Of a DNA stretch of 9,631 nucleotides, positions 1 through 6,695 are shown in pieces; position 1 is the stretch's first letter, and the number at the start of each line of letters is the position of its first letter. Made by a program: the position numbers and the translations under genes. The notes beneath the pieces are model-generated. The model searched no databases and was not told the DNA's origin. It saw only the letters and a list, made by a program, of their open reading frames with translations. The stretch is from an uncultured Oscillospiraceae bacterium (GTDB lineage: Bacteria; Bacillota; Clostridia; UBA1381), in NCBI GenBank assembly GCA_945876665.1, contig CAMCPC010000028.1:1-9631 (forward strand), given 5' to 3'.

Positions 1-2
1 CA

Positions 3-157
3 CTGATGCTCGGTAACAACGAATACAGAGTTTCATTTGTTTTTTGATGATTGAAATAGGATTTGGAAAATCATGGCTGATTATGCTCATTTTTGTAGTT
101 ATATGTTTCTTTGCAAGTATCCTGATACTCAGAAATGTTGCAAAGGATTCAAGATAA
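3..157 (+). CDS. 3' end of an upstream membrane protein, possibly split by a frameshift
   Basis: One frame is open from the left edge and ends at a TGA at 45-47 (visible tail LMLGNNEYRVSFVF). A second frame opens with an ATG at 47-49 that shares the A of that TGA. It runs 36 codons to a TAA at 155-157 and is mostly one hydrophobic segment followed by a short basic tail (RNVAKDSR). The second frame has no visible ribosome binding site. The break falls in a run of six T (40-45). Moving back one base there, or adding one T, joins both pieces into a continuous tail that looks like the last membrane helix of a transporter or permease. Three explanations remain: a sequencing or real one-base deletion, ribosomal slippage at the T run before TGA, or a translationally coupled small membrane protein. 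The family cannot be named from this fragment. Confidence 0.35.
116..129. repeat. short perfect inverted repeat upstream of the zinc-ribbon gene
   Basis: AGTATC and GATACT are perfect inverted copies around a 2-base centre. The element sits 52 bases before the start of the zinc-ribbon gene and is flanked by two TTGCAA palindromes (111-116 and 138-143). It could be an operator, but it also lies inside the possible coding tail of the upstream gene, so it may be chance. Confidence 0.2.
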
Positions 158-180
158 AAAATTATTAAGGGGAGATTTTA

Positions 181-1002
181 ATGATATGTCCAAGATGTGG
201 GGCGCAGGTACGCGATGGTGCGCCATTTTGTCCTAAATGCGGAGCAACGATGCAGGGGGTTGCGAATACAGGGGTACCTTTTTCGGGCAACATGACGACA
301 GGCGCGCCTAATACAGGTATTCCTAATATGCAGGGCGGCGGAAATAAGAATAATATGCCTGTTATACTGGCTATAATTGTTTCAGGTGCAGTAATATTCC
401 TTGTAACGTTTGTAATTATGTTTATGGCATTTGCGGAAGTAGGGCCGTTTGCTCCTACGCCAAGTCCAAGTCCAACGCCGACTCCGACAGTTGAGCCTAC
501 ACCCATGCCTCAGCCTACGGTACAGGTGGTGTACATTACTCAGCCGCCGCAGGCACCGCCGCAAGCTCCTGCTAAGACATATACAGGCGGGGCAATACCA
601 AATCCGTCATACAAGAGATACAGCAGCAGCGAATATGGCTTTAGCTGTAATTATCCGTCACATTTCAGCGTATATAATGACGGCGGAAATATAACACTTT
701 ATACGGTTCAGTCAGCAGATGGTTCGGCAAGAGAGCTTATTGCGGCAACACCTGTCGGAAATTCTACTGTAAGCTCATCGCTCAACAGCTATATATCAGA
801 TCATCCGGGTAATATTTCTTATAAGACCTCGGGCGCTGATTATTATGCAATCAACATAAAGAACGGCGCAACGGAATATTATAAGTACTGTAAATTCAAG
901 AACGGCAATATGTATTGGTTTGAATTTATTTCACCGACTGCCGAACATGAAATTTATGACGTATATATCAATGATATATATCAGAGTTTCAATATTAAAT
1001 AA
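181..1002 (+). CDS. Zinc-ribbon, single-pass membrane protein with Pro/Thr stalk and extracellular domain
   Basis: A 273-residue protein of unknown specific function. The N-terminus is a short zinc ribbon with Cys3, Cys6, Cys17 and Cys20 (CPRCG...CPKCG), of the type found at the start of many Firmicutes membrane proteins. A Gly/Asn-rich linker (about 27-58) leads to one strong membrane helix (about 59-85), then a Pro/Thr/Ser-rich stalk (about 91-131) with repeated TP and SP dipeptides. The C-terminal part (about 144-273) begins with a Y-x-YGF-x-YP-type pattern (SSEYGFSCNYPSHFS) that recalls secreted beta-rich domains of the PsbP/Mog1-like kind; that assignment is a weak inference. The charge pattern and stalk suggest the ribbon is cytoplasmic and the C-terminal domain outside. 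The start is supported by AAGGGGAGA at 167-175, five bases before the ATG. Only 23 bases separate it from the upstream reading frame and no terminator is visible there, so it may be cotranscribed with that gene. It ends at the bidirectional terminator. Confidence 0.85.
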   Translation: MICPRCGAQVRDGAPFCPKCGATMQGVANTGVPFSGNMTTGAPNTGIPNMQGGGNKNNMPVILAIIVSGAVIFLVTFVIMFMAFAEVGPFAPTPSPSPTPTPTVEPTPMPQPTVQVVYITQPPQAPPQAPAKTYTGGAIPNPSYKRYSSSEYGFSCNYPSHFSVYNDGGNITLYTVQSADGSARELIAATPVGNSTVSSSLNSYISDHPGNISYKTSGADYYAINIKNGATEYYKYCKFKNGNMYWFEFISPTAEHEIYDVYINDIYQSFNIK

Positions 1003-1040
1003 AAAAATCTGTCGGGATTAAACATTCCGACAGATTTTTT
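1002..1040. terminator. Bidirectional rho-independent terminator between convergent genes
   Basis: A-run plus TCTGTCGGGA (to 1017) pairs with TTCCGACAGA (from 1025) plus a T-run ending at 1040, with a 7-base loop. One G-U pair lies next to the loop. The stem is flanked by A-run on the left and T-run on the right, so it works as an intrinsic terminator on either strand. It serves the zinc-ribbon gene on plus and the acyltransferase/small-protein unit on minus. It starts at the last base of the zinc-ribbon stop codon and ends two bases before the small gene's stop codon. Confidence 0.92.
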
Positions 1041-1042
1041 TC

Positions 1043-1219
1043 TTAGCCTTCATCTTTATCGTTGCAGTTATTTATTGCGTCACTTGCGTCTATGGTTGCA
1101 AGAGTGTCGCCAAGCTGAGTGAATATTGCTGCAAGCAGCGCGGTTTCGTCCTTTGTAAATGTCTTCGCTATTGAACAAGCCAATGCACTGACAAGCGTGA
1201 CCAGCTCACAGGATGACAT
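1043..1219 (-). CDS. 58-residue DUF6774-like small protein
   Basis: A complete small gene (58 codons plus TAA) starting MSSCELVTLVSALACSIAK. The middle is an amphipathic or hydrophobic Ala/Leu/Ile-rich stretch (EDTALLAAIFTQLGDTLATI-like pattern, about residues 24-43) and the tail is polar and acidic (CNDKDEG). From memory this matches the short Clostridia family catalogued as DUF6774, whose members share a CELV-x-L-x-A-A-C and AAIFTQLGDTLATI-type core; no function is known to me. It has two cysteines near the N-terminus (4 and 15) and one near the end (52). The start is supported by an excellent ribosome binding site (GGGAGGTG, 1232-1225) five bases before ATG. The gene begins 16 bases after the acyltransferase stop on the same strand and is followed directly by the terminator, so it is the last gene of that unit. 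There is no signal peptide and no clear membrane helix; a cytosolic or peripheral location is inferred. Confidence 0.85.
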   Translation of the reverse strand: MSSCELVTLVSALACSIAKTFTKDETALLAAIFTQLGDTLATIDASDAINNCNDKDEG

Positions 1220-1224
1220 TTAAT

Positions 1225-1232
1225 CACCTCCC
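1225..1232 (-). promoter_or_regulatory. Strong ribosome binding site of the 58-residue gene
   Basis: GGGAGGTG on the minus strand, five bases before the ATG at 1219. It lies wholly in the gap after the acyltransferase stop codon (1238-1236). This site is the main non-similarity evidence that the small frame is translated. Confidence 0.85.
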
Positions 1233-1235
1233 GTT

Positions 1236-2330
1236 TCAGATGCTTTCGTTTAACTTAATTTCAGGGGTGTTTTTTGTCTTTTTAAAGCTTTTTCCGAGTA
1301 TCAGAACAGATAATACGGGAATTTTTCTTACAATAAACCGTGAAACGGCATATGGAAGCGCAATTCCTATGATAAGCACTGCGGCGCAGCATAAAGGCGC
1401 CGGAAGTGATGAGTATGAAAGAAGTATTCCCATTGAGCCGGATACAAGAAACGGCGCGTGCATGAGGTATATGTCATAAGAATACAGACCGATTTCTTTA
1501 ATCGGTTTTGATACGGCTTTGCCTTGTATATATTCCGCAAGTGTACACACGCACATTATTCCTGCAACTGATGAGATACTTCTTATTACATATAACAGCG
1601 CCTTAACCGCTCCGACCGGCATCTGAGTAACATAAAAGTAGCTGTATATGCAGTTTGAAGTTATAAAAATTGCAAGCACCGCAATTATACGCAGCGGTGA
1701 ACGGTTGATTAAGTGAGGTTTTCCGTCTGCGATCATAACTCTTGATAGTGAGAAAAAGAGCAGGTCGCTTGCGGTATAGTCAAGTATTCCGGGATAATGC
1801 ACAAATGCCTTTGAAACATAAAGCGCAAGCAGTACGAGCAGCACAGGCTTTGACTTCATTATTTTCGGCAAAAGTATATTTACGAGGAACACAATGAACA
1901 GCGAAAATACAAACCACAGATGCTGGTCGATGTGACCGTTGTATGTAAGAATTTGAAGTGCGGCATCCTTTAAAGCTGTCGCGGTATATCCGCCGCCCTG
2001 AAGTACGGCGGCAAGTTTATCTATTTTCAGCGCAAAGTTTATGAACACATATGCGAATACTGAAAAAGTAAGGTAGGGAAGCATCAGAAATTTAAGCTTA
2101 CCCAAAATGAATTTTGGCTTGTTTGTGTAATGTGACAGCCCTTTTTCAAAAAGCCAGCCCGACAAAAAGAAAAACAGCGGCATATGGAAATTGTATATAA
2201 ATATCCATAAAAATCCTGCAGCTGTGCTGCTTTCGCGTATCTGCGGCACGAGTGTGTGCGCAAAAACTACTAAAACTATGCCTATTCCCTTGGCAATATC
2301 AATCCAGTCAAGTCGATTCGTCTTTTCCAA
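1236..2330 (-). CDS. Integral-membrane acyltransferase (Acyltransferase_3 / OafA-WecH type)
   Basis: A 364-residue polytopic membrane protein that probably transfers an acetyl or other small acyl group onto a cell-surface glycan or lipid-linked sugar. The N-terminus has the family pattern RLDWIDIAKGIGIVLVVFAH with the conserved His25 in the first helix. It is followed by NFHMPLFFFLSGW (47-59), then a basic loop and LPY (83-86) before the next helix. About ten hydrophobic segments follow, ending in a basic tail. Length is normal for the family. The start is TTG at 2330-2328, supported by AGAGGTG at 2343-2337 six bases upstream; no in-frame ATG lies nearer to that site, and an upstream GTG is closed at once by TAA. 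It has its own consensus promoter, divergent from the EPS operon, and is followed 16 bases later by the 58-residue gene. Its position next to glycosyltransferases suggests EPS or capsule modification, but the acceptor is unknown. Confidence 0.9.
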   Translation of the reverse strand: MEKTNRLDWIDIAKGIGIVLVVFAHTLVPQIRESSTAAGFLWIFIYNFHMPLFFFLSGWLFEKGLSHYTNKPKFILGKLKFLMLPYLTFSVFAYVFINFALKIDKLAAVLQGGGYTATALKDAALQILTYNGHIDQHLWFVFSLFIVFLVNILLPKIMKSKPVLLVLLALYVSKAFVHYPGILDYTASDLLFFSLSRVMIADGKPHLINRSPLRIIAVLAIFITSNCIYSYFYVTQMPVGAVKALLYVIRSISSVAGIMCVCTLAEYIQGKAVSKPIKEIGLYSYDIYLMHAPFLVSGSMGILLSYSSLPAPLCCAAVLIIGIALPYAVSRFIVRKIPVLSVLILGKSFKKTKNTPEIKLNESI

Positions 2331-2336
2331 TTATGA

Positions 2337-2343
2337 CACCTCT
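2337..2343 (-). promoter_or_regulatory. Ribosome binding site that fixes the TTG start of the acyltransferase
   Basis: AGAGGTG on the minus strand with a six-base spacer to TTG at 2330. No ATG in frame competes, so a non-ATG start is the best reading. Confidence 0.75.
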
Positions 2344-2362
2344 TGTTAATATATTTGAAATA

Positions 2363-2392
2363 ATTATATAACGGCTGTCATAATATTGTCAA
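2363..2392 (-). promoter_or_regulatory. Sigma-A-type promoter for the acyltransferase unit
   Basis: On the minus strand a perfect -35 TTGACA (2392-2387) and a perfect -10 TATAAT (2368-2363) are separated by 18 bases. Transcription would begin near 2356, leaving a leader of about 25 bases to the TTG start. The promoter is back-to-back with the EPS promoter; the two -35 boxes are 10 bases apart, so one bound regulator could affect both. Confidence 0.8.
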
Positions 2393-2402
2393 TACCTGTT
2401 AT

Positions 2403-2431
2403 TTGAATTGCAATATTAAATTTGCTATAAT
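2403..2431 (+). promoter_or_regulatory. Extended -10 promoter for the first EPS operon segment
   Basis: TTGAAT (2403-2408), a 17-base spacer and TATAAT (2426-2431), with TG one base before the -10 box (extended -10). Transcription would start near 2438, giving a leader of about 27 bases. The downstream sequence is AT-rich and offers overlapping TATAAT-like hexamers, so the exact -10 could shift a few bases. Confidence 0.78.
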
Positions 2432-2451
2432 TATAATATATAATGTAAATT

Positions 2452-2456
2452 GGAGG
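2452..2456 (+). promoter_or_regulatory. Ribosome binding site that sets the start of the first glycosyltransferase
   Basis: GGAGG lies eight bases before ATG at 2465. The longer reading from a TTG at 2450 would place the start codon on top of this site, so 2465 is preferred. Confidence 0.85.
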
Positions 2457-2464
2457 ATGTTGTC

Positions 2465-3655
2465 ATGCGGATTCTGATGGTAAATAAATACCTTTACCAT
2501 AAGGGCGGCGCTGAAACATATTTTATAAAGCTGGGCAAGTACCTTGAGTCAATGGGACATGAGGTGCAGTATTTTGGTATGGCTGATGAGAGAAATGTCG
2601 TCGGCAACAGCCGCGGCGCTTATGCGGATAATATTGATTTTCACAAGGCTTCGCCGGAGCAGTTAACATATCCCTTGAGAATAATATATTCTCATAAGGC
2701 GGCGGAGAAAATCTGTGAAGTAATCGAGGATTTCAGACCCGAGGTGGTGCATCTGAATAATTTCAATTATCAGCTTACACCGTCAATAATATATGAAATA
2801 AAAAAGCATAATATCCCGATTGTGTATACTGCGCACGATGTACAGCTTGTATGTCCGAATCATAAGCTGAAAAATGAAAGGACAGAAGGACTGTGCCGAA
2901 AGTGCTATGACGGCAGGTACTATAACTGTATACAAAATAACTGCATACATTCCTCAAAGCTGCGCAGCGTAATCGGCGCTGCGGAAGCGTGGATATACCG
3001 AAAAAAGCATACATATAAGCTGATTGACAGAATAATCTGTCCGTCGGAATTTATGGAAAAAGAGCTTTTACATAATATGGACCTTGCTGACAGAACTCAG
3101 ACGCTGTATAATTTTATTGATGAAATAAAGCCAACAGGTATAGAAAGAGAAAACTATGTTCTGTATTTCGGCAGATACAGTGAGGAAAAGGGTATACGCA
3201 CACTCATAAAAGCCGCAAAGGCGCTTCCTGCGGTGCAGTTTGTGTTCGCAGGCAGGGGAGATATGGAGGACGAGGTAAACAGCGTGGAGAATATCCGCAA
3301 TATGGGCTTTAAAACCGGCGCGGAGCTTCGCGGGATAATAGAAAAGGCGGCTTTTACGGTGCTTGCATCGGAATGGTCGGAAAACTGTCCGTTCAGCGTT
3401 ATGGAATCACAGACGCTTTGTACGCCCGTTCTCGGCGCGAATATAGGCGGCATTCCCGAGCTTATTGATGAGGGTGTTACGGGTATGCTTTTTGAAAGCG
3501 GAAACGCGCGGGAGCTGACGGAAAAGATTGAGTATCTGTATAACAACAGAGAGCTTTGCCGCCAGATGAGCGAAAACTGCAAATCCATATCCTACGATAC
3601 AATTTCGGACTATGCTGATAAGATAGTTAAGATATACGAGGAAATGATAAAATGA
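2465..3655 (+). CDS. GT4-family (GT-B fold) glycosyltransferase with Cys cluster
   Basis: A 396-residue retaining-type glycosyltransferase, expected to add one sugar from a nucleotide-sugar donor to a lipid-linked EPS/capsule intermediate on the cytoplasmic face. The N-terminal domain starts MRILMVNKYLYHKGGAETY, with the Gly-rich acceptor-side loop. The C-terminal domain has GRYSEEKG (236-243), a FAGRG strand-turn (about 261-265) and the GT4 E-x7-E motif ENCPFSVME (Glu306 and Glu314), which contacts the donor. A cluster of five cysteines (about 130, 144, 147, 155, 160) sits in the N-terminal domain. This arrangement recurs in a GT4 subgroup; its role is not known to me and may be structural or metal-binding. 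The start at 2465 is set by GGAGG eight bases upstream. It overlaps the next gene by four bases (ATGA), indicating translational coupling. It is first in the operon after the divergent promoter. The sugar specificity cannot be read from the sequence. Confidence 0.9.
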   Translation: MRILMVNKYLYHKGGAETYFIKLGKYLESMGHEVQYFGMADERNVVGNSRGAYADNIDFHKASPEQLTYPLRIIYSHKAAEKICEVIEDFRPEVVHLNNFNYQLTPSIIYEIKKHNIPIVYTAHDVQLVCPNHKLKNERTEGLCRKCYDGRYYNCIQNNCIHSSKLRSVIGAAEAWIYRKKHTYKLIDRIICPSEFMEKELLHNMDLADRTQTLYNFIDEIKPTGIERENYVLYFGRYSEEKGIRTLIKAAKALPAVQFVFAGRGDMEDEVNSVENIRNMGFKTGAELRGIIEKAAFTVLASEWSENCPFSVMESQTLCTPVLGANIGGIPELIDEGVTGMLFESGNARELTEKIEYLYNNRELCRQMSENCKSISYDTISDYADKIVKIYEEMIK

Positions 3656-4749
3656 AAATTGCTATGATTGGTCATAAGCGTATTCCGTCACGCGAGGGCG
3701 GAGTTGAGGTTGTCGTGGAAGCGCTTGCCGTAAGAATGGCGCAGCAGGGCCATGACGTTACCGTGTATAACCGCCGCGGCAAGCACGTTTCGGGCGGAAA
3801 GACCGTTGACACAAAGGAATATAAGGGTGTGAAGATAAAAAGAATACCCACCTTTGAAAGCAGTAAGCTCAATGCCATTGTGTATTCTGTTATTGCTTCG
3901 TTTCTTGCGCTTTTCGGCAGATATGACGTGATACATTTTCATGCGGAGGGTCCATGCTCAATGCTGTGGCTGCCGCATATGCTGGGCATACGCACCGTTG
4001 CCACAATACACGGACTTGACTGGCAGAGGGCAAAATGGGGCGGATTTGCAACAAGGTTTCTTAAATTTGGCGAAAAAACGGCGGCGAAATATGCCGATGA
4101 GCTTATAGTTCTGTCGGAAGGAACAAAGGAATATTTCATGGAAACCTACGGACGTAAGACAATATTTCTGCCGAACGGCGTTGATGAACATGAATATGCC
4201 GAGCCGCAGATTATAAAGGAGAAATACGGTCTTGACAAGGATAAATATATTCTTTTCCTTGCGCGTATAGTACCCGAAAAGGGACTGCATTATCTGATAG
4301 AAGCCTTTTCAAAAACTGACGCGGATATAAAGCTTGTTATCGCGGGCGGTGTAAGCCACTCGGACGAGTATGCGGAAAAGATAAAGAAAATGGCAGAGGA
4401 TAGCAGGATTATATTTACGGGCTTTGTTGAAGACAGAGAATTGTGGGAGCTGTTTTACAATTGCAGACTCTATGTGCTTCCGAGCGACGTTGAGGGTATG
4501 CCGCTGACGCTTCTTGAAGCGATGAACTGCGGCTGCGAATGTCTTGTAAGTGATATTGAAACAACAAAAAGTGTTGTAGGGGAGTACGGATACACCTTCA
4601 GAAAGGGCGACGTATCTGACCTTAAAGAAAAAATAGAGGAAATTTTAAAATCTCCGAAAACGGACAAATCGGAGCAGCTTGCGTACATAAGGAAAAACTA
4701 TAGTTGGGACGAAATTACACGCAGGACGCTTGAAATATATAAAAGGTGA
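3652..4749 (+). CDS. GT4-family glycosyltransferase, rhamnosyltransferase-like N-terminus
   Basis: A 365-residue GT-B glycosyltransferase. It begins MKIAMIGHKRIPSREGGVEV, the N-terminal signature of a GT4 subgroup that includes DUF1972-type putative rhamnosyl- and galactosyltransferases of EPS clusters. Visible elements include HFHAEGP (95-101), TIHGLDW (118-124), LPNGVD (173-178), LARIVPEKG (203-211) as the donor-domain entry, and the E-x7-E motif EGMPLTLLE (Glu281 and Glu289). Length is typical. No membrane segment is evident; association with the membrane would be peripheral. The gene starts inside the previous stop codon (ATGA) and ends five bases before the acetyltransferase ATG, so it is in the same operon. 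It probably adds a second sugar to the repeat unit; donor and linkage are unknown. Confidence 0.9.
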   Translation: MKIAMIGHKRIPSREGGVEVVVEALAVRMAQQGHDVTVYNRRGKHVSGGKTVDTKEYKGVKIKRIPTFESSKLNAIVYSVIASFLALFGRYDVIHFHAEGPCSMLWLPHMLGIRTVATIHGLDWQRAKWGGFATRFLKFGEKTAAKYADELIVLSEGTKEYFMETYGRKTIFLPNGVDEHEYAEPQIIKEKYGLDKDKYILFLARIVPEKGLHYLIEAFSKTDADIKLVIAGGVSHSDEYAEKIKKMAEDSRIIFTGFVEDRELWELFYNCRLYVLPSDVEGMPLTLLEAMNCGCECLVSDIETTKSVVGEYGYTFRKGDVSDLKEKIEEILKSPKTDKSEQLAYIRKNYSWDEITRRTLEIYKR

Positions 4750-4753
4750 TCAA

Positions 4754-5338
4754 ATGAAAAGGAAAATTTCACTGTATGTACGTAGTATACTCACTCTGGT
4801 GCATATAGCGTTTGTAAAAATTTTGAATATAAGCGGATTTACCTCAGCGGCTGTGCAGGATTTTTCTTTGACTACAAGAATTTCCGTGAATGAAAAGGGC
4901 ATAATTTCGCTGAAAAAACATATACATACAAGACGCAATGTAACTTTTGAGTCAGACGGCGGCATGATTGAAATCGGCGAGGGATGCTTCTTTAATAATG
5001 GCTGTATGGTTGTGTCGAAGGAGCATATAAAGATTGGCAAAAACACCTCTTTCGGTCCTAATGTACTTGTATATGACCATGACCATAATATACATTCGGC
5101 GGAGGATATACATGACAGCGGCTTTGTCACATCTCCTGTTGTTATAGGCGACAATGTCTGGATAGGCGCGAACAGCGTGATACTGCGCGGCAGCGTGATA
5201 GGAAGCGGCTGCGTAATAGGCGCAGGAAGCGTCATAAAGGGTACATATCCGCCTGACAGTGTGATTATACAAAAACGCAGCAATGAGGTGATGGAAAGAA
5301 ATCATCGCGAACGAAGGGATGTGCAGGAAGTTGATTGA
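4754..5338 (+). CDS. Left-handed beta-helix (hexapeptide-repeat) O-acetyltransferase
   Basis: A 194-residue member of the hexapeptide acyltransferases (maltose/capsule O-acetyltransferase type), which use acetyl-CoA and act as trimers. Repeats of the [LIV]-G-x-x pattern run from about residue 70 to 162 (IEIGEG, IKIGKN, VVIGDNVWIGANSVI, VIGSGCVIGAGSVI). The active-site loop holds YDHDH (107-111) with the likely catalytic histidine. The N-terminal 40 residues are basic and moderately hydrophobic. The start is taken at ATG 4754, five bases after AAGGTG (4743-4748), which overlaps the stop of the preceding gene; an earlier in-frame TTG at 4730 lacks a comparable site. It probably acetylates a sugar precursor or the repeat unit, complementing the membrane acyltransferase on the opposite strand. 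Its end overlaps the polymerase reading frame by 20 bases. Confidence 0.88.
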   Translation: MKRKISLYVRSILTLVHIAFVKILNISGFTSAAVQDFSLTTRISVNEKGIISLKKHIHTRRNVTFESDGGMIEIGEGCFFNNGCMVVSKEHIKIGKNTSFGPNVLVYDHDHNIHSAEDIHDSGFVTSPVVIGDNVWIGANSVILRGSVIGSGCVIGAGSVIKGTYPPDSVIIQKRSNEVMERNHRERRDVQEVD

Positions 5339-6620
5339 TAACGCAGAAACAGAAAAGCGCAATGTGTTCCTTGAAATCGTTTACATATTGATATTTGCCG
5401 CTTCCGCAATGGGTGATATGCCGGGCTTTTCGTATTCAATGACGCGTGTTATGAAGGCGATAAGCCTGCTCATTGTAATAATCGGTGTTTGTATTCTTTT
5501 TGTATCGGGGGATATGAAAAGAATAAAGACGGGCGCAAGATTTGTGGGAGTATACGGTTTTATTCTTATAGGAGTAATTGTCTGGTCAATATTACTGTGG
5601 ATAATAAATCTGGAAACGGTTGAATTTATCATGCGCGGCGTAACCAAATTCATGTATCAGTTTCTGGTGCTGCTCATAATATTTGCGGGTACATATATGC
5701 TCGGAGAACGTGCTATATATACCACTTTTTACGGACTGGTGATTGCCAATACTATTATGCTTGCAATTAACTTGGGCATATACGGTCCCGTGGAAAGCTT
5801 TAATTCCGTAATGGCGATGTTTCAGGGCGCAGAGGCCCAGGAGGGCTTTGCCCGTGCAATGGAAATACATGATATAACCTTCAGCTACGGATTTTTCATT
5901 ATATATTTTCTGTTCTTCGCACAGCACAACAGGGAACGGACTATTGGCATTATATTGGCACTGTTTTACTTTATACTCGGCTGGAAACGTATTGCGCTTA
6001 CGGCACTGCCTCTGACAATATTCTTTGCGCTTATCATGGGACGCATGAAGTCAAAAACACGCATAAGATTTATGAGTTTCATAGCGTGGACTTTTGTAAT
6101 TATATCCTTTGCATATGTTGTGATAACGAGAGTCGGTCTGTTTGATACGATTATGGAACACTTTAATATAGATACTATGGGACGAAGCGAGGTTTATAAT
6201 TATATTGAAAAGTATTACAGGATAAGCCTCGGATTTATCGGCTACGGCTTTGAGTATACCACGGTAATTCTGCTGCAGGTTTCACAGGCAAATCCGGAAG
6301 CGCATATAGGCGTTGTGGGACTGCATAATAATATTCTTACATTATATATAGAATTGGGCTTTATCGGCTTCTGGGCATGGATGCTGTATACATGGATATT
6401 TCAGCTCAGATGGATGCTCAGACACTGGGGAGAAAAGACTGCAATGCTGTTTTTCTTCTGCGAAATGTATATATTCATAACGTATATGACAGATAACACA
6501 CTGTACTATTTTTACACAAGTCTTGTCCTTAGACTGATACCTATGGCTTATGCTTTCCATAAGCCTACAACTCAGGATATAAGGCTGTGGCCTTGGGTAA
6601 GAGTACAGAAGGTTACATAA
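5319..6620 (+). CDS. Wzy-like polysaccharide polymerase (O-antigen ligase/polymerase superfamily)
   Basis: A 433-residue protein with about 10-12 predicted membrane helices, including about 17-33, 45-63, 76-96, 113-128, 136-155, 187-202, 208-241, 250-269, 338-362, 375-391 and 398-413. A large loop lies between helices at about 270-337. Family-like landmarks are GWKRIALTALPL (221-232), MGRSEVYNYI (287-296) and LHNNILTLYIELGFIGF (335-351), the HN...E-x-GxxG pattern of Wzy and WaaL proteins. The expected role is polymerising flipped lipid-linked repeat units on the outer face of the membrane. Sequence conservation in this family is low, so the call rests on topology, these patterns and the operon. 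The start is uncertain: ATG 5319 has only a poorly spaced AAGGG directly before it, while TTG 5331 follows AGGAAG closely. Either way it overlaps or abuts the acetyltransferase end. No clear terminator follows. Confidence 0.82.
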   Translation: MCRKLIDNAETEKRNVFLEIVYILIFAASAMGDMPGFSYSMTRVMKAISLLIVIIGVCILFVSGDMKRIKTGARFVGVYGFILIGVIVWSILLWIINLETVEFIMRGVTKFMYQFLVLLIIFAGTYMLGERAIYTTFYGLVIANTIMLAINLGIYGPVESFNSVMAMFQGAEAQEGFARAMEIHDITFSYGFFIIYFLFFAQHNRERTIGIILALFYFILGWKRIALTALPLTIFFALIMGRMKSKTRIRFMSFIAWTFVIISFAYVVITRVGLFDTIMEHFNIDTMGRSEVYNYIEKYYRISLGFIGYGFEYTTVILLQVSQANPEAHIGVVGLHNNILTLYIELGFIGFWAWMLYTWIFQLRWMLRHWGEKTAMLFFFCEMYIFITYMTDNTLYYFYTSLVLRLIPMAYAFHKPTTQDIRLWPWVRVQKVT

Positions 6621-6653
6621 AAATTACAAACGTTGCAAAAACATTACATAAAA
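6613..6653 (+). repeat. Two direct TTACATAAAA copies upstream of the second promoter
   Basis: Identical 10-base copies at 6613-6622 and 6644-6653, 31 bases apart start to start (about three helical turns), within a run of A-tracts just ahead of the -35 box at 6667. The first copy overlaps the end of the polymerase gene. They could be a regulator site or an UP-like element, or be chance in AT-rich DNA. Confidence 0.3.
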
Positions 6654-6666
6654 TACGTAAAAACTA

Positions 6667-6695
6667 TTGAAAAAAGTAAATTTTTATGGTAAAAT
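6667..6695 (+). promoter_or_regulatory. Extended -10 promoter for the Wzz-like gene pair
   Basis: TTGAAA (6667-6672), a 17-base spacer and TAAAAT (6690-6695), with TG one base before the -10 box. Transcription would start near 6702, leaving a leader of about 46 bases. The architecture copies that of the promoter at 2403-2431, and both leaders end in a similar AATGTA-TTGGAGGAT stretch. This implies the co-polymerase pair can be expressed separately from the upstream EPS genes, besides any readthrough. Confidence 0.72.

Noticed and set aside
165..506. Minus-strand frame of 113 codons with a Gly/Val repeat start
   Set aside because: It is the complement of the Pro/Thr-rich stalk and zinc-ribbon coding region. 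The repetitive start simply mirrors the repeated TP/SP codons.
1213..1479. Plus-strand frame of 88 codons across the small-gene/acyltransferase junction
   Set aside because: It is antisense to the 3' end of the acyltransferase, has no promoter in a sensible position and no recognisable product.
2450..2464. Upstream TTG start for the first glycosyltransferase
   Set aside because: The TTG overlaps the GGAGG ribosome binding site itself; ATG 2465 sits at the right distance and matches the usual N-terminus of the family.
2852..2956. Cysteine cluster in the first glycosyltransferase as a separate zinc-finger domain or fusion
   Set aside because: The spacing sits inside the continuous GT4 N-terminal fold and I recall the same pattern in other GT4 proteins, so it is a subgroup feature rather than an added domain.
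4730..4753. Upstream TTG start for the hexapeptide acetyltransferase
   Set aside because: No ribosome binding site precedes it, whereas ATG 4754 is five bases after AAGGTG.
3652..6620. Signs of mobile elements, CRISPR arrays or tRNA genes
   Set aside because: No transposase, terminal inverted repeats, spaced repeat arrays or tRNA-like cloverleaf were seen here or elsewhere in the window; genes overlap or are tightly packed.
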